Source: Tenacibaculum sp.
Lineage (GTDB): Bacteria > Bacteroidota > Bacteroidia > Flavobacteriales > Flavobacteriaceae
Assembly: GCA_018456245.1 (NCBI GenBank)
Contig: JAGYHQ010000002.1
Coordinates: 1-64,000 of the forward strand
Direction: 5' to 3'
DNA: 64,000 nt
This document shows, in pieces, positions 1-8,156 of this stretch. Position 1 is the stretch's first letter; each line of letters starts with the position of its first letter. Under the pieces are notes generated by a model, which saw only the letters and a program-made list of their open reading frames with translations, searched no databases and had not been told where the DNA came from. Made by a program: the position numbers and the translations under genes.

Positions 1-3000
1 CAGTAGAGGAATATAATGAGGCTTGTAAAAAAGCCGTTATGAAATATACTGATATTTGGAATGACCTTACTAAAAAAATGGGATATTGGGTAGATACTAA
101 AGCCCCGTATATTACTTATAAATCAAAGTATATGGAGTCTGTTTGGTGGTTGCTAAAACAGATTTATGATAAAGAATTATTATATAAGGGTTACACTATT
201 CAGCCATATTCGCCAAAAGCTGGTACAGGTTTAAGTTCTCACGAACTAAATCAACCAGGTTGTTACAAAGATGTTACTGATACAACTATTGTTGGACAGT
301 TTAAAGCAATAGAAGATACTTTACCAAGTTTCTTACAAAATGAAGGAGATATTTACTTTTTAGCTTGGACAACTACACCTTGGACGTTACCATCAAATAC
401 CGCATTAACAGTAGGTAATAAGATAGATTATGTACTTGTAGAAACTTACAATCAATATACTTTTAAACCTATAAATGTTGTTTTAGCCAAAAATTTGGTA
501 GGAAAACAATTTGCAGGGAAATTTAATCAAGTAGAAGAAAAATCAGACTTATTGAATTTTAAAGAAGGAGATAAAAAAATACCTTTTTACATTGTAAAGG
601 AATTTAAAGGAGCAGATTTAATTGGTATAAAATATGAACAGTTATTACCTTACGCACTACCTTATGAAAATGCAGAAAACGCTTTTAGAATAATTTCGGG
701 TGATTTTGTTACAACTGAAGACGGTACAGGTATCGTTCACACTGCACCAACATTTGGAGCAGATGACGCTTTAGCTGCTAAACAAGCTGTACCAGAAGTT
801 CCGCCAATGTTGGTATTAGATGAGAATGGAAATGCAGTTCCGTTGGTAGATTTACAAGGTAAATTCCGTGAAGAAATGGGGGAATTTGCAGGTAAATATG
901 TGAAAAATGAGTATTATAATGAAGGGGAAGCGCCAGAAAAATCAGTAGATGTAGAAATTGCCATTAAATTAAAAATAGAAAATAAAGCCTTTAAGGTTGA
1001 AAAATATGTGCATAATTATCCGCATTGTTGGAGAACCGATAAACCAGTTTTATATTATCCGTTAGATTCTTGGTTTATTAAGGTTACTGATGTAAAAGAT
1101 AAAATGTTTGAATTAAATGAGGGTATTAATTGGAAACCAAAATCAACAGGGGAAGGGCGTTTTGGTAATTGGTTAAAAAACGCAAATGATTGGAACTTAT
1201 CTCGTTCTCGTTATTGGGGAATTCCGTTACCAATTTGGCGAACAGAAGACGGTACGGAACAAATCTGTATAGGCTCAATAGGAGAACTAAGTAGAGAAAT
1301 TATAAAATCTGTTACAGCAGGGTTTATGGAAAAAGACATATTTGCTGATTTTGAGGTTGGAAATATGTCTGATGAAAATTATGATAAAATAGATTTACAT
1401 AAAAATGTAGTCGATAAAATTGTTTTAGTTTCAGACAGTGGAAAACCAATGTATCGTGAAAGTGATTTAATTGATGTTTGGTTTGATTCAGGCTCAATGC
1501 CTTATGCACAATGGCATTATCCGTTTGAAAATAAGGAATTAATAAGCCCATCCCAACCTTCCCAAGGGGAAGGAGTTGAGCAACAAAATTCAACAAACGA
1601 TAAAGGTAACGGCACCCCTTCCCTTTGGGGAGGGGACGGGGGTGGGGCTTCTTTCCCTGCCGATTTCATAGCCGAAGGAGTTGACCAAACAAGAGGGTGG
1701 TTTTATACATTACACGCAATAGGAACTATTGTATTTGATTCTATGGCTTATAAAAATGTGGTTTCTAACGGATTGGTGTTAGATAAAAACGGGCAAAAAA
1801 TGTCTAAACGTTTAGGTAATGCTGTTGACCCTTTTGAAACATTAGGAAATCATGGAGCAGATGCTACTCGTTGGTATATGATTTCAAATGCAAATCCGTG
1901 GGATAATTTAAAATTTGATATTGCAGGAATTGAAGAAACAAAACGTAAGTTTTTCGGTACTTTATATAACACATATTCATTCTTTAGTTTATATGCTAAT
2001 ATTGATAATTTTAAGTATGCAGAAAATGAAATTCCTATAAATGAACGTCCGGAAATTGATAGATGGATTTTGTCAGAATTAAATACCTTAATTAAAAAGG
2101 TTGATACAGCATATTCTGAATACGAGCCTACACGAGCTACACGTGCTATTGATAGCTTTGTACAAGACCATTTAAGTAATTGGTATGTGCGTTTATGTAG
2201 AAGACGTTTTTGGAAAGGAGAATACGGGCAAGATAAAATTTCAGCATACCAAACTTTATATACATGTATGGTTACTGTGGCTAAATTAGCATCTCCCGTA
2301 GCCCCGTTCTTTATGGATAAATTGTATAAAGATTTATCAGAAACAACACAAAAAGAAACTTTTGAAAGTGTACATTTGGCAGATTTTCCAACCTATAATG
2401 AAGAGATTGTAGATAAATCTTTAGAACGTAAAATGGAAAATGCACAAACTATTTCCTCATTAGTTTTATCATTACGAGCAAAGGAAAAAATTAAAGTGCG
2501 TCAGCCTTTACAAAAAATAATGATTCCTGTGTTAAATGATGAACAAAAAGAAGAAATAGAGGCTGTTTCAAGTTTAATAAAATCAGAAGTAAATGTAAAG
2601 GAAATAGAGTTGTTAGGAGATGAAGCAAATGACATTTTAGTTAAACAAATTAAGCCAAATTTTAAAACATTGGGTCCTAAATTTGGTAAGAATATGAAAA
2701 ATATAGCATCAAAAGTAGCTCAATTTACTCAAGATGATATATTAAAAATAGAGAGGGAAGGCTCTATTTTAATTGAAATAAATAACGAAACTATTACATT
2801 AGATACAACAGATGTTGAAATAACTTCAAAAGATATTGAAGGCTGGTTAGTTGCAAATGCAAACGGAATAACAGTTGCATTAGATATTACAATTTCTGAT
2901 GATTTACTTAAAGAAGGAATATCAAGAGAATTGGTAAATAGAATACAAAACGCAAGAAAAGATAGTGGTTTAGAGGTTACAGACCGAATAAAATTAACTA

Positions 3001-3161
3001 TTGAACGTTTTGGAAATTTAGAAGAAGCAGTAACAACTAATTCAGGTTATATAAAATCAGAAACATTAACAGATGAATTAATTTTTGTTGATGAATTAAA
3101 AAGTGGTATAGAAATTGAGTTTGAACCTATAAAAAGTAAAATATTTATAGAAAAAATATAA
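1..3161 (+). CDS. ileS: isoleucyl-tRNA synthetase, 5' end outside the window
   Basis: This class I aminoacyl-tRNA synthetase charges tRNA-Ile in the cytoplasm. The reading frame is already open at base 3, so the amino-terminal part with the HIGH motif lies upstream. Visible parts are the editing domain (TTPWTLPSNTAL and GTGIVHTAPTFG stretches), the tRNA-contact and catalytic second half with the class signature KMSKR at about 1797-1811, and the anticodon-binding and carboxy-terminal domains. An odd Gly/Pro/Ser-rich insert lies just before FPADFIAEGVDQTRGWF. It is encoded by a GC-rich palindromic element and keeps the frame. The dksA-like gene starts 4 bases after the stop, suggesting co-transcription. 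Confidence 0.97.
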   Translation, partial: VEEYNEACKKAVMKYTDIWNDLTKKMGYWVDTKAPYITYKSKYMESVWWLLKQIYDKELLYKGYTIQPYSPKAGTGLSSHELNQPGCYKDVTDTTIVGQFKAIEDTLPSFLQNEGDIYFLAWTTTPWTLPSNTALTVGNKIDYVLVETYNQYTFKPINVVLAKNLVGKQFAGKFNQVEEKSDLLNFKEGDKKIPFYIVKEFKGADLIGIKYEQLLPYALPYENAENAFRIISGDFVTTEDGTGIVHTAPTFGADDALAAKQAVPEVPPMLVLDENGNAVPLVDLQGKFREEMGEFAGKYVKNEYYNEGEAPEKSVDVEIAIKLKIENKAFKVEKYVHNYPHCWRTDKPVLYYPLDSWFIKVTDVKDKMFELNEGINWKPKSTGEGRFGNWLKNANDWNLSRSRYWGIPLPIWRTEDGTEQICIGSIGELSREIIKSVTAGFMEKDIFADFEVGNMSDENYDKIDLHKNVVDKIVLVSDSGKPMYRESDLIDVWFDSGSMPYAQWHYPFENKELISPSQPSQGEGVEQQNSTNDKGNGTPSLWGGDGGGASFPADFIAEGVDQTRGWFYTLHAIGTIVFDSMAYKNVVSNGLVLDKNGQKMSKRLGNAVDPFETLGNHGADATRWYMISNANPWDNLKFDIAGIEETKRKFFGTLYNTYSFFSLYANIDNFKYAENEIPINERPEIDRWILSELNTLIKKVDTAYSEYEPTRATRAIDSFVQDHLSNWYVRLCRRRFWKGEYGQDKISAYQTLYTCMVTVAKLASPVAPFFMDKLYKDLSETTQKETFESVHLADFPTYNEEIVDKSLERKMENAQTISSLVLSLRAKEKIKVRQPLQKIMIPVLNDEQKEEIEAVSSLIKSEVNVKEIELLGDEANDILVKQIKPNFKTLGPKFGKNMKNIASKVAQFTQDDILKIEREGSILIEINNETITLDTTDVEITSKDIEGWLVANANGITVALDITISDDLLKEGISRELVNRIQNARKDSGLEVTDRIKLTIERFGNLEEAVTTNSGYIKSETLTDELIFVDELKSGIEIEFEPIKSKIFIEKI
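1544..1650. repeat. GC-rich inverted-repeat element inserted in frame in ileS
   Basis: This 107-bp insert starts AAGCCCATCCC and ends GGGTGGGGCTT, so its ends are imperfect inverted repeats. Each end also holds its own small palindrome (CCTTCCCAAGGGGAAGG at the left, CCCTTCCCTTTGGGGAGGGG at the right). It is much richer in G+C than the gene around it. It codes for about 35 residues in a stretch where IleRS normally runs from the PFEN region to FPADFIAEG with only a few residues. Shorter pieces of similar sequence occur at 57386-57424 and 59924-59956, so this looks like a dispersed family of miniature repeats. Confidence 0.75.
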
Positions 3162-3165
3162 AATT

Positions 3166-3546
3166 ATGGAAGAAGGAGTAAGACTAAGATACTCTGATAG
3201 TCATTTAGCAGAGTTTAAGGAAATTATAGAAAATAAAATAAAGAGAGCAGAAGAAGATTTGGTGTTGTTGAAAGAATCGTATAAAAATGGTTCTGATAAT
3301 GGAACTGATGACACATCTCCTACGTTTAAATCATTTGAAGAAGGAAGTGATTTAATGGCAAAGGAAGCAAATATGCAGTTAGCAATTCGCCAAGAAAAAT
3401 TTATTAGAGATTTAAAAAATGCTTTAATACGTATTGAAAATAAAACATACGGAATTTGTAGAGTAACAGGAAAATTAATTAATAAAGAACGTTTAAAATT
3501 AGTTCCGCATGCTACATTAAGTATTGAGGCTAAAAAAATGCAGTAA
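3166..3546 (+). CDS. DksA/TraR-family protein with a degenerate zinc finger
   Basis: The 126-residue protein has a helical coiled-coil first half and a DksA/TraR-like end (KTYGICRVTGKLINKERL, then VPHATLSIEA). Members of the family bind RNA polymerase through its secondary channel and adjust transcription. The classical four-cysteine zinc site is mostly lost here: only the Cys in GIC remains, and the last CxxC is replaced by SIEAKK. It follows ileS by 4 bases and precedes lspA. The fold assignment is good, but the activity without zinc ligands is inferred. Confidence 0.85.
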   Translation: MEEGVRLRYSDSHLAEFKEIIENKIKRAEEDLVLLKESYKNGSDNGTDDTSPTFKSFEEGSDLMAKEANMQLAIRQEKFIRDLKNALIRIENKTYGICRVTGKLINKERLKLVPHATLSIEAKKMQ

Positions 3547-3570
3547 TTGTAAAGAATTATTGAAATATTT

Positions 3571-3613
3571 AGACTTAATGAATTTTTTAAGAATTCATTA
3601 AGTCTTTTGTTTA
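3571..3613 (+). terminator. intrinsic terminator after the dksA-like gene
   Basis: Perfect 13-bp stem: GACTTAATGAATT at 3572-3584 pairs with AATTCATTAAGTC at 3592-3604 around a 7-base loop, followed by TTTTGTTT. It ends the ileS-dksA transcript before lspA. A TATTTTTG box at 3636-3643 could be the lspA -7 element, although no TTG is seen at the usual distance upstream. Confidence 0.75.
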
Positions 3614-3664
3614 TTATCCTATTAACTACTTTAGTTATTTTTGTAAACCATTGAATTTAAAAAC

Positions 3665-4231
3665 ATGTCTAAAAAAAACATAGCCATTATAACTGTAATT
3701 TTAGCAATTCTAATTGATCAAATTAGTAAAATTTATATAAAAACTCATTTTGTTTTAGGAGAGGAAGTTGTTGTTTTTGATTGGTTTCGTATTCATTTTA
3801 CAGAAAATAACGGAATGGCTTGGGGCTTTGAATTTGGGGGTAAAGCTGGGAAATTATTTTTAACATTATTTAGGATATTTGCCGTTGGTGGTTTTTGTTA
3901 TTGGCTTTGGCAAGCAATAAAAAAGAAAGCAAGTATATTTGTTATAATAGGAATTTCTTTAATTTTAGCAGGGGCTGTTGGTAATATATTAGATTCAGTT
4001 TTTTACGGAGTAATTTTTGATTCTTCTTACGGTAAAATTGCAACATTATTTTCAGATAACCCTTATGGAAAATTGTTTTATGGTAAGGTGGTAGATATGC
4101 TTTATTTTCCTATTTACAAAGGTGATAATTTCACTTTTTTTAATGCTATTTTTAATGGTGCTGATACTTGGATATCAATAGGGGCAGGATTACTTATATT
4201 ATTTAATAAACAAGCTTTTCCTAAAGAATAA
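3665..4231 (+). CDS. lspA: lipoprotein signal peptidase (signal peptidase II)
   Basis: Inner-membrane aspartyl protease that removes signal peptides from prolipoproteins after lipid attachment. The 188-residue protein has four hydrophobic segments, an early DQISK stretch, the FTENNGMAWG motif, the GAVGNILDSVFYG motif with the first catalytic Asp region, VVDMLYFP, and FNGADTWISIG with the second catalytic Asp. The length fits Bacteroidota LspA, which has an extra periplasmic loop between the two Asp motifs. It lies between a terminator and a polysaccharide gene and appears to be transcribed alone. Confidence 0.95.
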   Translation: MSKKNIAIITVILAILIDQISKIYIKTHFVLGEEVVVFDWFRIHFTENNGMAWGFEFGGKAGKLFLTLFRIFAVGGFCYWLWQAIKKKASIFVIIGISLILAGAVGNILDSVFYGVIFDSSYGKIATLFSDNPYGKLFYGKVVDMLYFPIYKGDNFTFFNAIFNGADTWISIGAGLLILFNKQAFPKE

Positions 4232-4284
4232 ATAATGCTTAAATTTACACTTTAAAATTACCGTTAGGTAAAAAATATAAATAA

Positions 4285-5277
4285 ATGGAAATAGATTTTG
4301 TAGTAACTTGGGTTGATATGGATGACCCTAAATGGAAGGAAGAATTTTTAAAATACTCTGGAAAAATAGATAATTCTAAAAATGAAGTGTCAGAAGCACG
4401 TTTTCGTGATTACGGATTTTTAAAATATTGGTTTAGAGGTATTGAAAAATTTGCTCCTTGGGTTAGAAAAATTCATTTTGTTACTTCGGGGCAAAAACCA
4501 GAATGGCTTGATGAAAATCATCCTAAAATAAACTTAGTAAATCATTCTGATTATATTCCGAATGAATATTTACCCGTATTTAATTCAAATTTAATAGAAA
4601 TATATATGCATAAAATACCTGATTTATCAGAACATTTTGTGTATTTTAATGATGATTTTTACATTATAAACCATACTCCTCCTGAAAGATTTTTTGAAAA
4701 CGGATTACCTAAAGATATAGCTACCTTTAGAACAAATACAGGTATCTCTCAGTTTGAAAAAATGCTTAAAAACAATATACGTTTAATTAATAAACATTTT
4801 AATAAGAAGGAAGTTTTTAAGAGAGATCATGACAAGTGGTTTCACCCGTCTTATGGTAAAAGAGGAAGAATTACAAAGTTGTTAAAATGGTATGATAAAT
4901 TTGTAACGCTTCGTACACCTCATAATGCTCAACCTTTTTTAAAATCTACATTTGAAGATGTTTGGGAGCATTGTTCTGAAGAGCTTACAGAAATGTCTAA
5001 ACACAGGTTCCGTAGTAATAATGATTACACACCTGAATTATTTAAAACGTGGCAAATTTGTAAGTCTAATTTTGTGCCTTATAACACCTATCAAGACACT
5101 AAAATGTTCCCTTTATTGATTAAATCAAAAAAAGCTATTAAAGCTGTAAAAGAGCAGTCTTATAAGTTGGTTTGTTTAAATGATAATATACATATTAGAA
5201 ATTACAATAAAGTTATGGAAGATTTAAATGATGCTTTTGCTTCAATTTTACCAGAAAAATCATCTTTTGAGAAATAG
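4285..5277 (+). CDS. Stealth-family sugar-phosphate transferase
   Basis: Stealth proteins are hexose-1-phosphate transferases that build phosphodiester-linked surface polysaccharides from nucleotide sugars. All conserved regions are visible in 330 residues: CR1 at the start (DFVVTWVDMDDPKW), CR2 (RFRDYGFLKYWFRGIEKFAPW through VYFNDDFYI), CR3 (TPHNAQPFLKSTFEDVW) and CR4 (LVCLNDNIHIRN). The protein has no signal peptide, so it probably acts at the cytoplasmic face. A second, related gene follows on the opposite strand at 5404-6348. The exact sugar is unknown. Confidence 0.88.
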   Translation: MEIDFVVTWVDMDDPKWKEEFLKYSGKIDNSKNEVSEARFRDYGFLKYWFRGIEKFAPWVRKIHFVTSGQKPEWLDENHPKINLVNHSDYIPNEYLPVFNSNLIEIYMHKIPDLSEHFVYFNDDFYIINHTPPERFFENGLPKDIATFRTNTGISQFEKMLKNNIRLINKHFNKKEVFKRDHDKWFHPSYGKRGRITKLLKWYDKFVTLRTPHNAQPFLKSTFEDVWEHCSEELTEMSKHRFRSNNDYTPELFKTWQICKSNFVPYNTYQDTKMFPLLIKSKKAIKAVKEQSYKLVCLNDNIHIRNYNKVMEDLNDAFASILPEKSSFEK

Positions 5278-5403
5278 AGTTAGTTTTTTGGTACTGATTC
5301 AATTATGAATAACAATATTTATTGCATTTAATCAAAATATAGCGATTATTTGATATTATTATATCAAAAAACATTAAAACGCGTATAACAGATTAGCGAA
5401 ATA

Positions 5404-6348
5404 CTACTTCTCAAATTCAGTTTTTTCGGGAAATAATTTCTCTAAGAATGGAACTATACGGGCTCTATCCTCTTCTGTTGCGTGTTCAGTATCATTTAAA
5501 CAGAAAAGTGTAGGATTATATTTTTTCATATATCTATCATAATCTGGTCTTTCTGCCATTATTCTACAAGACTCTTTTCTATCTACAAATTTTAAATGTC
5601 CTTTATTTGTGGCTAAATTATAGTAATGGAATAAAATTCGTTGTATATCAGTTTTATCTCTAAAACGATTGCCTAAAACAGAATTTAATTCCTCTTTAAA
5701 AACATCTTCAACTACCTCTTTGTAACTACTTTTTAAATACGCATCTAAATTATGATGTGGTGTTCCTGGGTAGTAAACCCCGTACTTTTTTTCTATTAAT
5801 TTAAAAGAATTTTCTATACTTAATCTATAATTATTTATACGTATGTTTAGTAACTTTTTTATCTTTAATTTAATCTTATGTAAGGCATCATAACGCATTC
5901 TTACAATAGGTAATCCGTCTTTAAAAAAGAACGATTTAGGTAAAGGACGGCTAACAAAAGTATCATCATTAGAATAAATGAAATGCTCCGATAAATCAGG
6001 TATTTTATAAATAAAATACTCAATAATAACCGAATTAAAGGTAGGAAGAATTTCCTTTGGTATAATTTCCGAATGATTTACAATTTGAATTTTAGGATGA
6101 TTTTCATCAACAAAAGATGGTACTTGGTCATCTGTAACAATAAATATTTTTCTAATCCAAGGTAAATTCTTTTCAAGAGAACGTAAAGAGTATCTTAACT
6201 CTTGGTTATCTTTATAACGCCCCGATGGGTTTATTTCTTTATTAAGAAAAGGTTTTCTTTTTTCTAACCATTTAGGGTCGTTTCCATCTACCCAAAGATA
6301 TACTAAATCTATTTCTTGTTCCATTTGTTCCATTTGAAAAATATTCAT
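5404..6348 (-). CDS. second Stealth-family sugar-phosphate transferase
   Basis: Diverged paralogue of the gene at 4285-5277, in opposite orientation and 314 residues long. It has CR1 (IDLVYLWVDGNDPKW), CR2 (RYKDNQELRYSLRSLEKNLPW to HFIYSNDDTF), CR3 (TPHHNLDAYLKSSYKEVV) and CR4 (LFCLNDTEH). The first codons contain a short tandem repeat (MEQMEQE), so the start could be any of three closely spaced ATGs. The 126-bp gap between the two genes is AT-rich, and no clear terminator is seen in it. The pair probably helps make a cell-surface polymer together with the PIG-L deacetylase. Confidence 0.88.
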   Translation of the reverse strand: MNIFQMEQMEQEIDLVYLWVDGNDPKWLEKRKPFLNKEINPSGRYKDNQELRYSLRSLEKNLPWIRKIFIVTDDQVPSFVDENHPKIQIVNHSEIIPKEILPTFNSVIIEYFIYKIPDLSEHFIYSNDDTFVSRPLPKSFFFKDGLPIVRMRYDALHKIKLKIKKLLNIRINNYRLSIENSFKLIEKKYGVYYPGTPHHNLDAYLKSSYKEVVEDVFKEELNSVLGNRFRDKTDIQRILFHYYNLATNKGHLKFVDRKESCRIMAERPDYDRYMKKYNPTLFCLNDTEHATEEDRARIVPFLEKLFPEKTEFEK

Positions 6349-6406
6349 TGAACTACAAAGGTATTTTTAAAAAATTTAATTACAAACATATTTATTATTT
6401 TATCCT

Positions 6407-6414
6407 TATTTTTG
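6407..6414 (+). promoter_or_regulatory. possible -7 box of the PIG-L gene
   Basis: TATTTTTG matches the Bacteroidota -7 consensus TAnnTTTG and is followed by a plausible start of transcription at about 6421, where the 9-bp repeat tract begins. No convincing TTG is found 19-21 bases upstream, so support is partial. Confidence 0.35.
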
Positions 6415-6418
6415 CTAA

Positions 6419-6472
6419 AATAATCACAATAATCACAATAATCACAATAATCACAATAATCACAATAATCAC
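6419..6472. repeat. tandem repeat, six copies of a 9-bp unit
   Basis: Six perfect copies of AATAATCAC run up to the ATG at 6474. If translation begins at a TTG at 6348, the tract codes for an Ile-Ile-Thr repeat inside a membrane segment. If it begins at 6474, which I prefer, the tract is the 5' leader between promoter and start codon. Perfect short tandem repeats of this kind change copy number by slippage. A change here would add or remove whole 9-bp units. Confidence 0.9.
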
Positions 6473-6473
6473 A

Positions 6474-7811
6474 ATGTATTTACTTATAATAATTTTAATA
6501 TTACTTTTTGTATATATTTTTTTACGTAAAAAGATATTTTATAAATACAATGTTCATAAAGATTATGTTTATGATATGAGTGTAGAACCTTTATTAATTG
6601 AGATAAGAAACAATGAAATGGTTTTACCCGAAGAAATTGATGCTAATTACACTATATTTTGTAAAGTTAAAATAAAATCAACTTTATGGGGGTATTTATC
6701 TGCTCCTAGTGTTAAAATAAATGGTAAACAATCATCTAAACAATACTTTGAAGCTCGTGCCAATGGTTATAGATACATAAATATCAGTAATCTATATGAT
6801 AAAGAGGGTGAGGTAAAATTTCAAACAAAAAATTGTAAAATTTATAATGAAACCGTAGAGGTTTATGCCTATAAAAATGAAGTTATAACTAACTCAAAAA
6901 TATTAATTATTGCTCCACACCCAGATGATGCCGAAATATCAGCTTACGGATTATATAGCAAAAATGCAGAAAACACATTTATACTAACTATTACAGGAGG
7001 AGAACATGGTCGTGATAATTATAGTGTTTTTAATGACAAAGAAAAAAATGACTTTGCCAGAATGAAATTAAGAATTTGGAATAGTTTAAGTGTAGCAATG
7101 TTAGGAAATATATCTACTGAAAATATGCTAAATTTAGGATATACAGATGCTTCTTTAAAAAGTATGTATGAAGAACAAGAAAAAACTTTTCCTATTGAAG
7201 AAGAAAAATTGAAACTTTTAAAAAGTATGAATTCTTTTTACAGTAATTCATTATCACAAACCGAAAAAAGTTGGAAAACTTTTGTTTCAGATATACAAGA
7301 AGTTATAAATAAAGTTCAGCCTAATATTATTATAACTCCACATCCTTATTTAGATAAACATAAAGACCATCTTTACTCAACACTAGCAGTAACGGAGGCT
7401 TTACAAAAAATGAATTATGATAAAGGTAATTTATTCTTGTATTGTATTCACAATGCTGTAAATCGTTATTATCCTTTTGGAAATATTGGAAGTAGAATAA
7501 CCTTACCTCCTTTTTTTAATAATTTTTCTTGTTTTAATAAACTATATTCTTTTGAATTAAATGAAGATGACCAATCAAACAAAATATTGGCTTTTGAGGC
7601 AATGAATGATTTAAGAATAGGTACGAATATTTTATCAGTAAATAAGGTATTTAAAAGAATACTTGATATGACAAAACGTAGAATTTTTGATATTAGAAGA
7701 GATTATTACTCTCAATTTGTTCGTAGTAATGAGCTATTTTATATCATTCCCTTTAATAAGGCTGAAGAACTTATAAAAGAAACGTTACAGAAATTAAACA
7801 ATAAAAAATAA
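6474..7811 (+). CDS. PIG-L family deacetylase, membrane anchored
   Basis: PIG-L/LmbE proteins are zinc-dependent deacetylases of N-acetyl-sugars. The zinc site is visible as APHPDDAE around residue 147 and as ITPHPYLDKHKDH later, with TGGEHGRD between. A strong hydrophobic segment at the start (MYLLIIILILLFVYIF) anchors the protein, so the catalytic part probably faces either the cytoplasm or the periplasm close to the membrane. I chose ATG 6474 over the TTG at 6348 because the longer frame would run through the 9-bp repeat tract and through a probable promoter box. The neighbouring Stealth genes suggest a role in polysaccharide modification. Confidence 0.85.
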   Translation: MYLLIIILILLFVYIFLRKKIFYKYNVHKDYVYDMSVEPLLIEIRNNEMVLPEEIDANYTIFCKVKIKSTLWGYLSAPSVKINGKQSSKQYFEARANGYRYINISNLYDKEGEVKFQTKNCKIYNETVEVYAYKNEVITNSKILIIAPHPDDAEISAYGLYSKNAENTFILTITGGEHGRDNYSVFNDKEKNDFARMKLRIWNSLSVAMLGNISTENMLNLGYTDASLKSMYEEQEKTFPIEEEKLKLLKSMNSFYSNSLSQTEKSWKTFVSDIQEVINKVQPNIIITPHPYLDKHKDHLYSTLAVTEALQKMNYDKGNLFLYCIHNAVNRYYPFGNIGSRITLPPFFNNFSCFNKLYSFELNEDDQSNKILAFEAMNDLRIGTNILSVNKVFKRILDMTKRRIFDIRRDYYSQFVRSNELFYIIPFNKAEELIKETLQKLNNKK

Positions 7812-8156
7812 AAGAGTATTAGTAGGATGTTTATTTACCAAAAAAACAGGAATACTTAACAATAATTTTGCTCCATATTCGAAATCTTTACCAGAATTAT
7901 TATGCCAAAGATTAACAAGTAACAGTCCGATACCGTAAATAGCAAAACTTTTTAGTAGGTTTATATCAATTTTTGGTATATTAAAACATTGTTTTTTTAA
8001 CAACATAATTGGTATTACAATAACAAAAATTATTGCACCTATACGATTACGATACCCTTTTTCAACAGATAGTGATAACAAAAAGAATATTGATACTCCA
8101 AATGTTGTTATATATCTCCATAAAATGGGAAATTTTAATTTCTTTCTTCCTCCATT
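7794..8156 (-). pseudogene. remnant of a polytopic membrane protein, perhaps an O-antigen ligase
   Basis: A frame on the minus strand is open from the stop at 8157-8159 to 7794 and has no ATG start. It reads as hydrophobic helices split by short loops (LWRYITTFGVSIFFLLSL, IGAIIFVIVIPIML, FAIYGIGLLLVNLWHNNSG, KLLLSIPVFLV) and then stops abruptly. That pattern resembles the first third of O-antigen ligase/polymerase proteins. It overlaps the 3' end of accC at one side and of the PIG-L gene at the other. Position and hydrophobicity suggest a truncated leftover of the polysaccharide cluster. The family call is tentative. Confidence 0.4.

Noticed and set aside
1324..1596. Leftward frame inside ileS
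   Set aside because: Shadow of the synthetase gene with no independent support.
6419..6472. CRISPR array
   Set aside because: Units of 9 bp without spacers: a simple tandem repeat.
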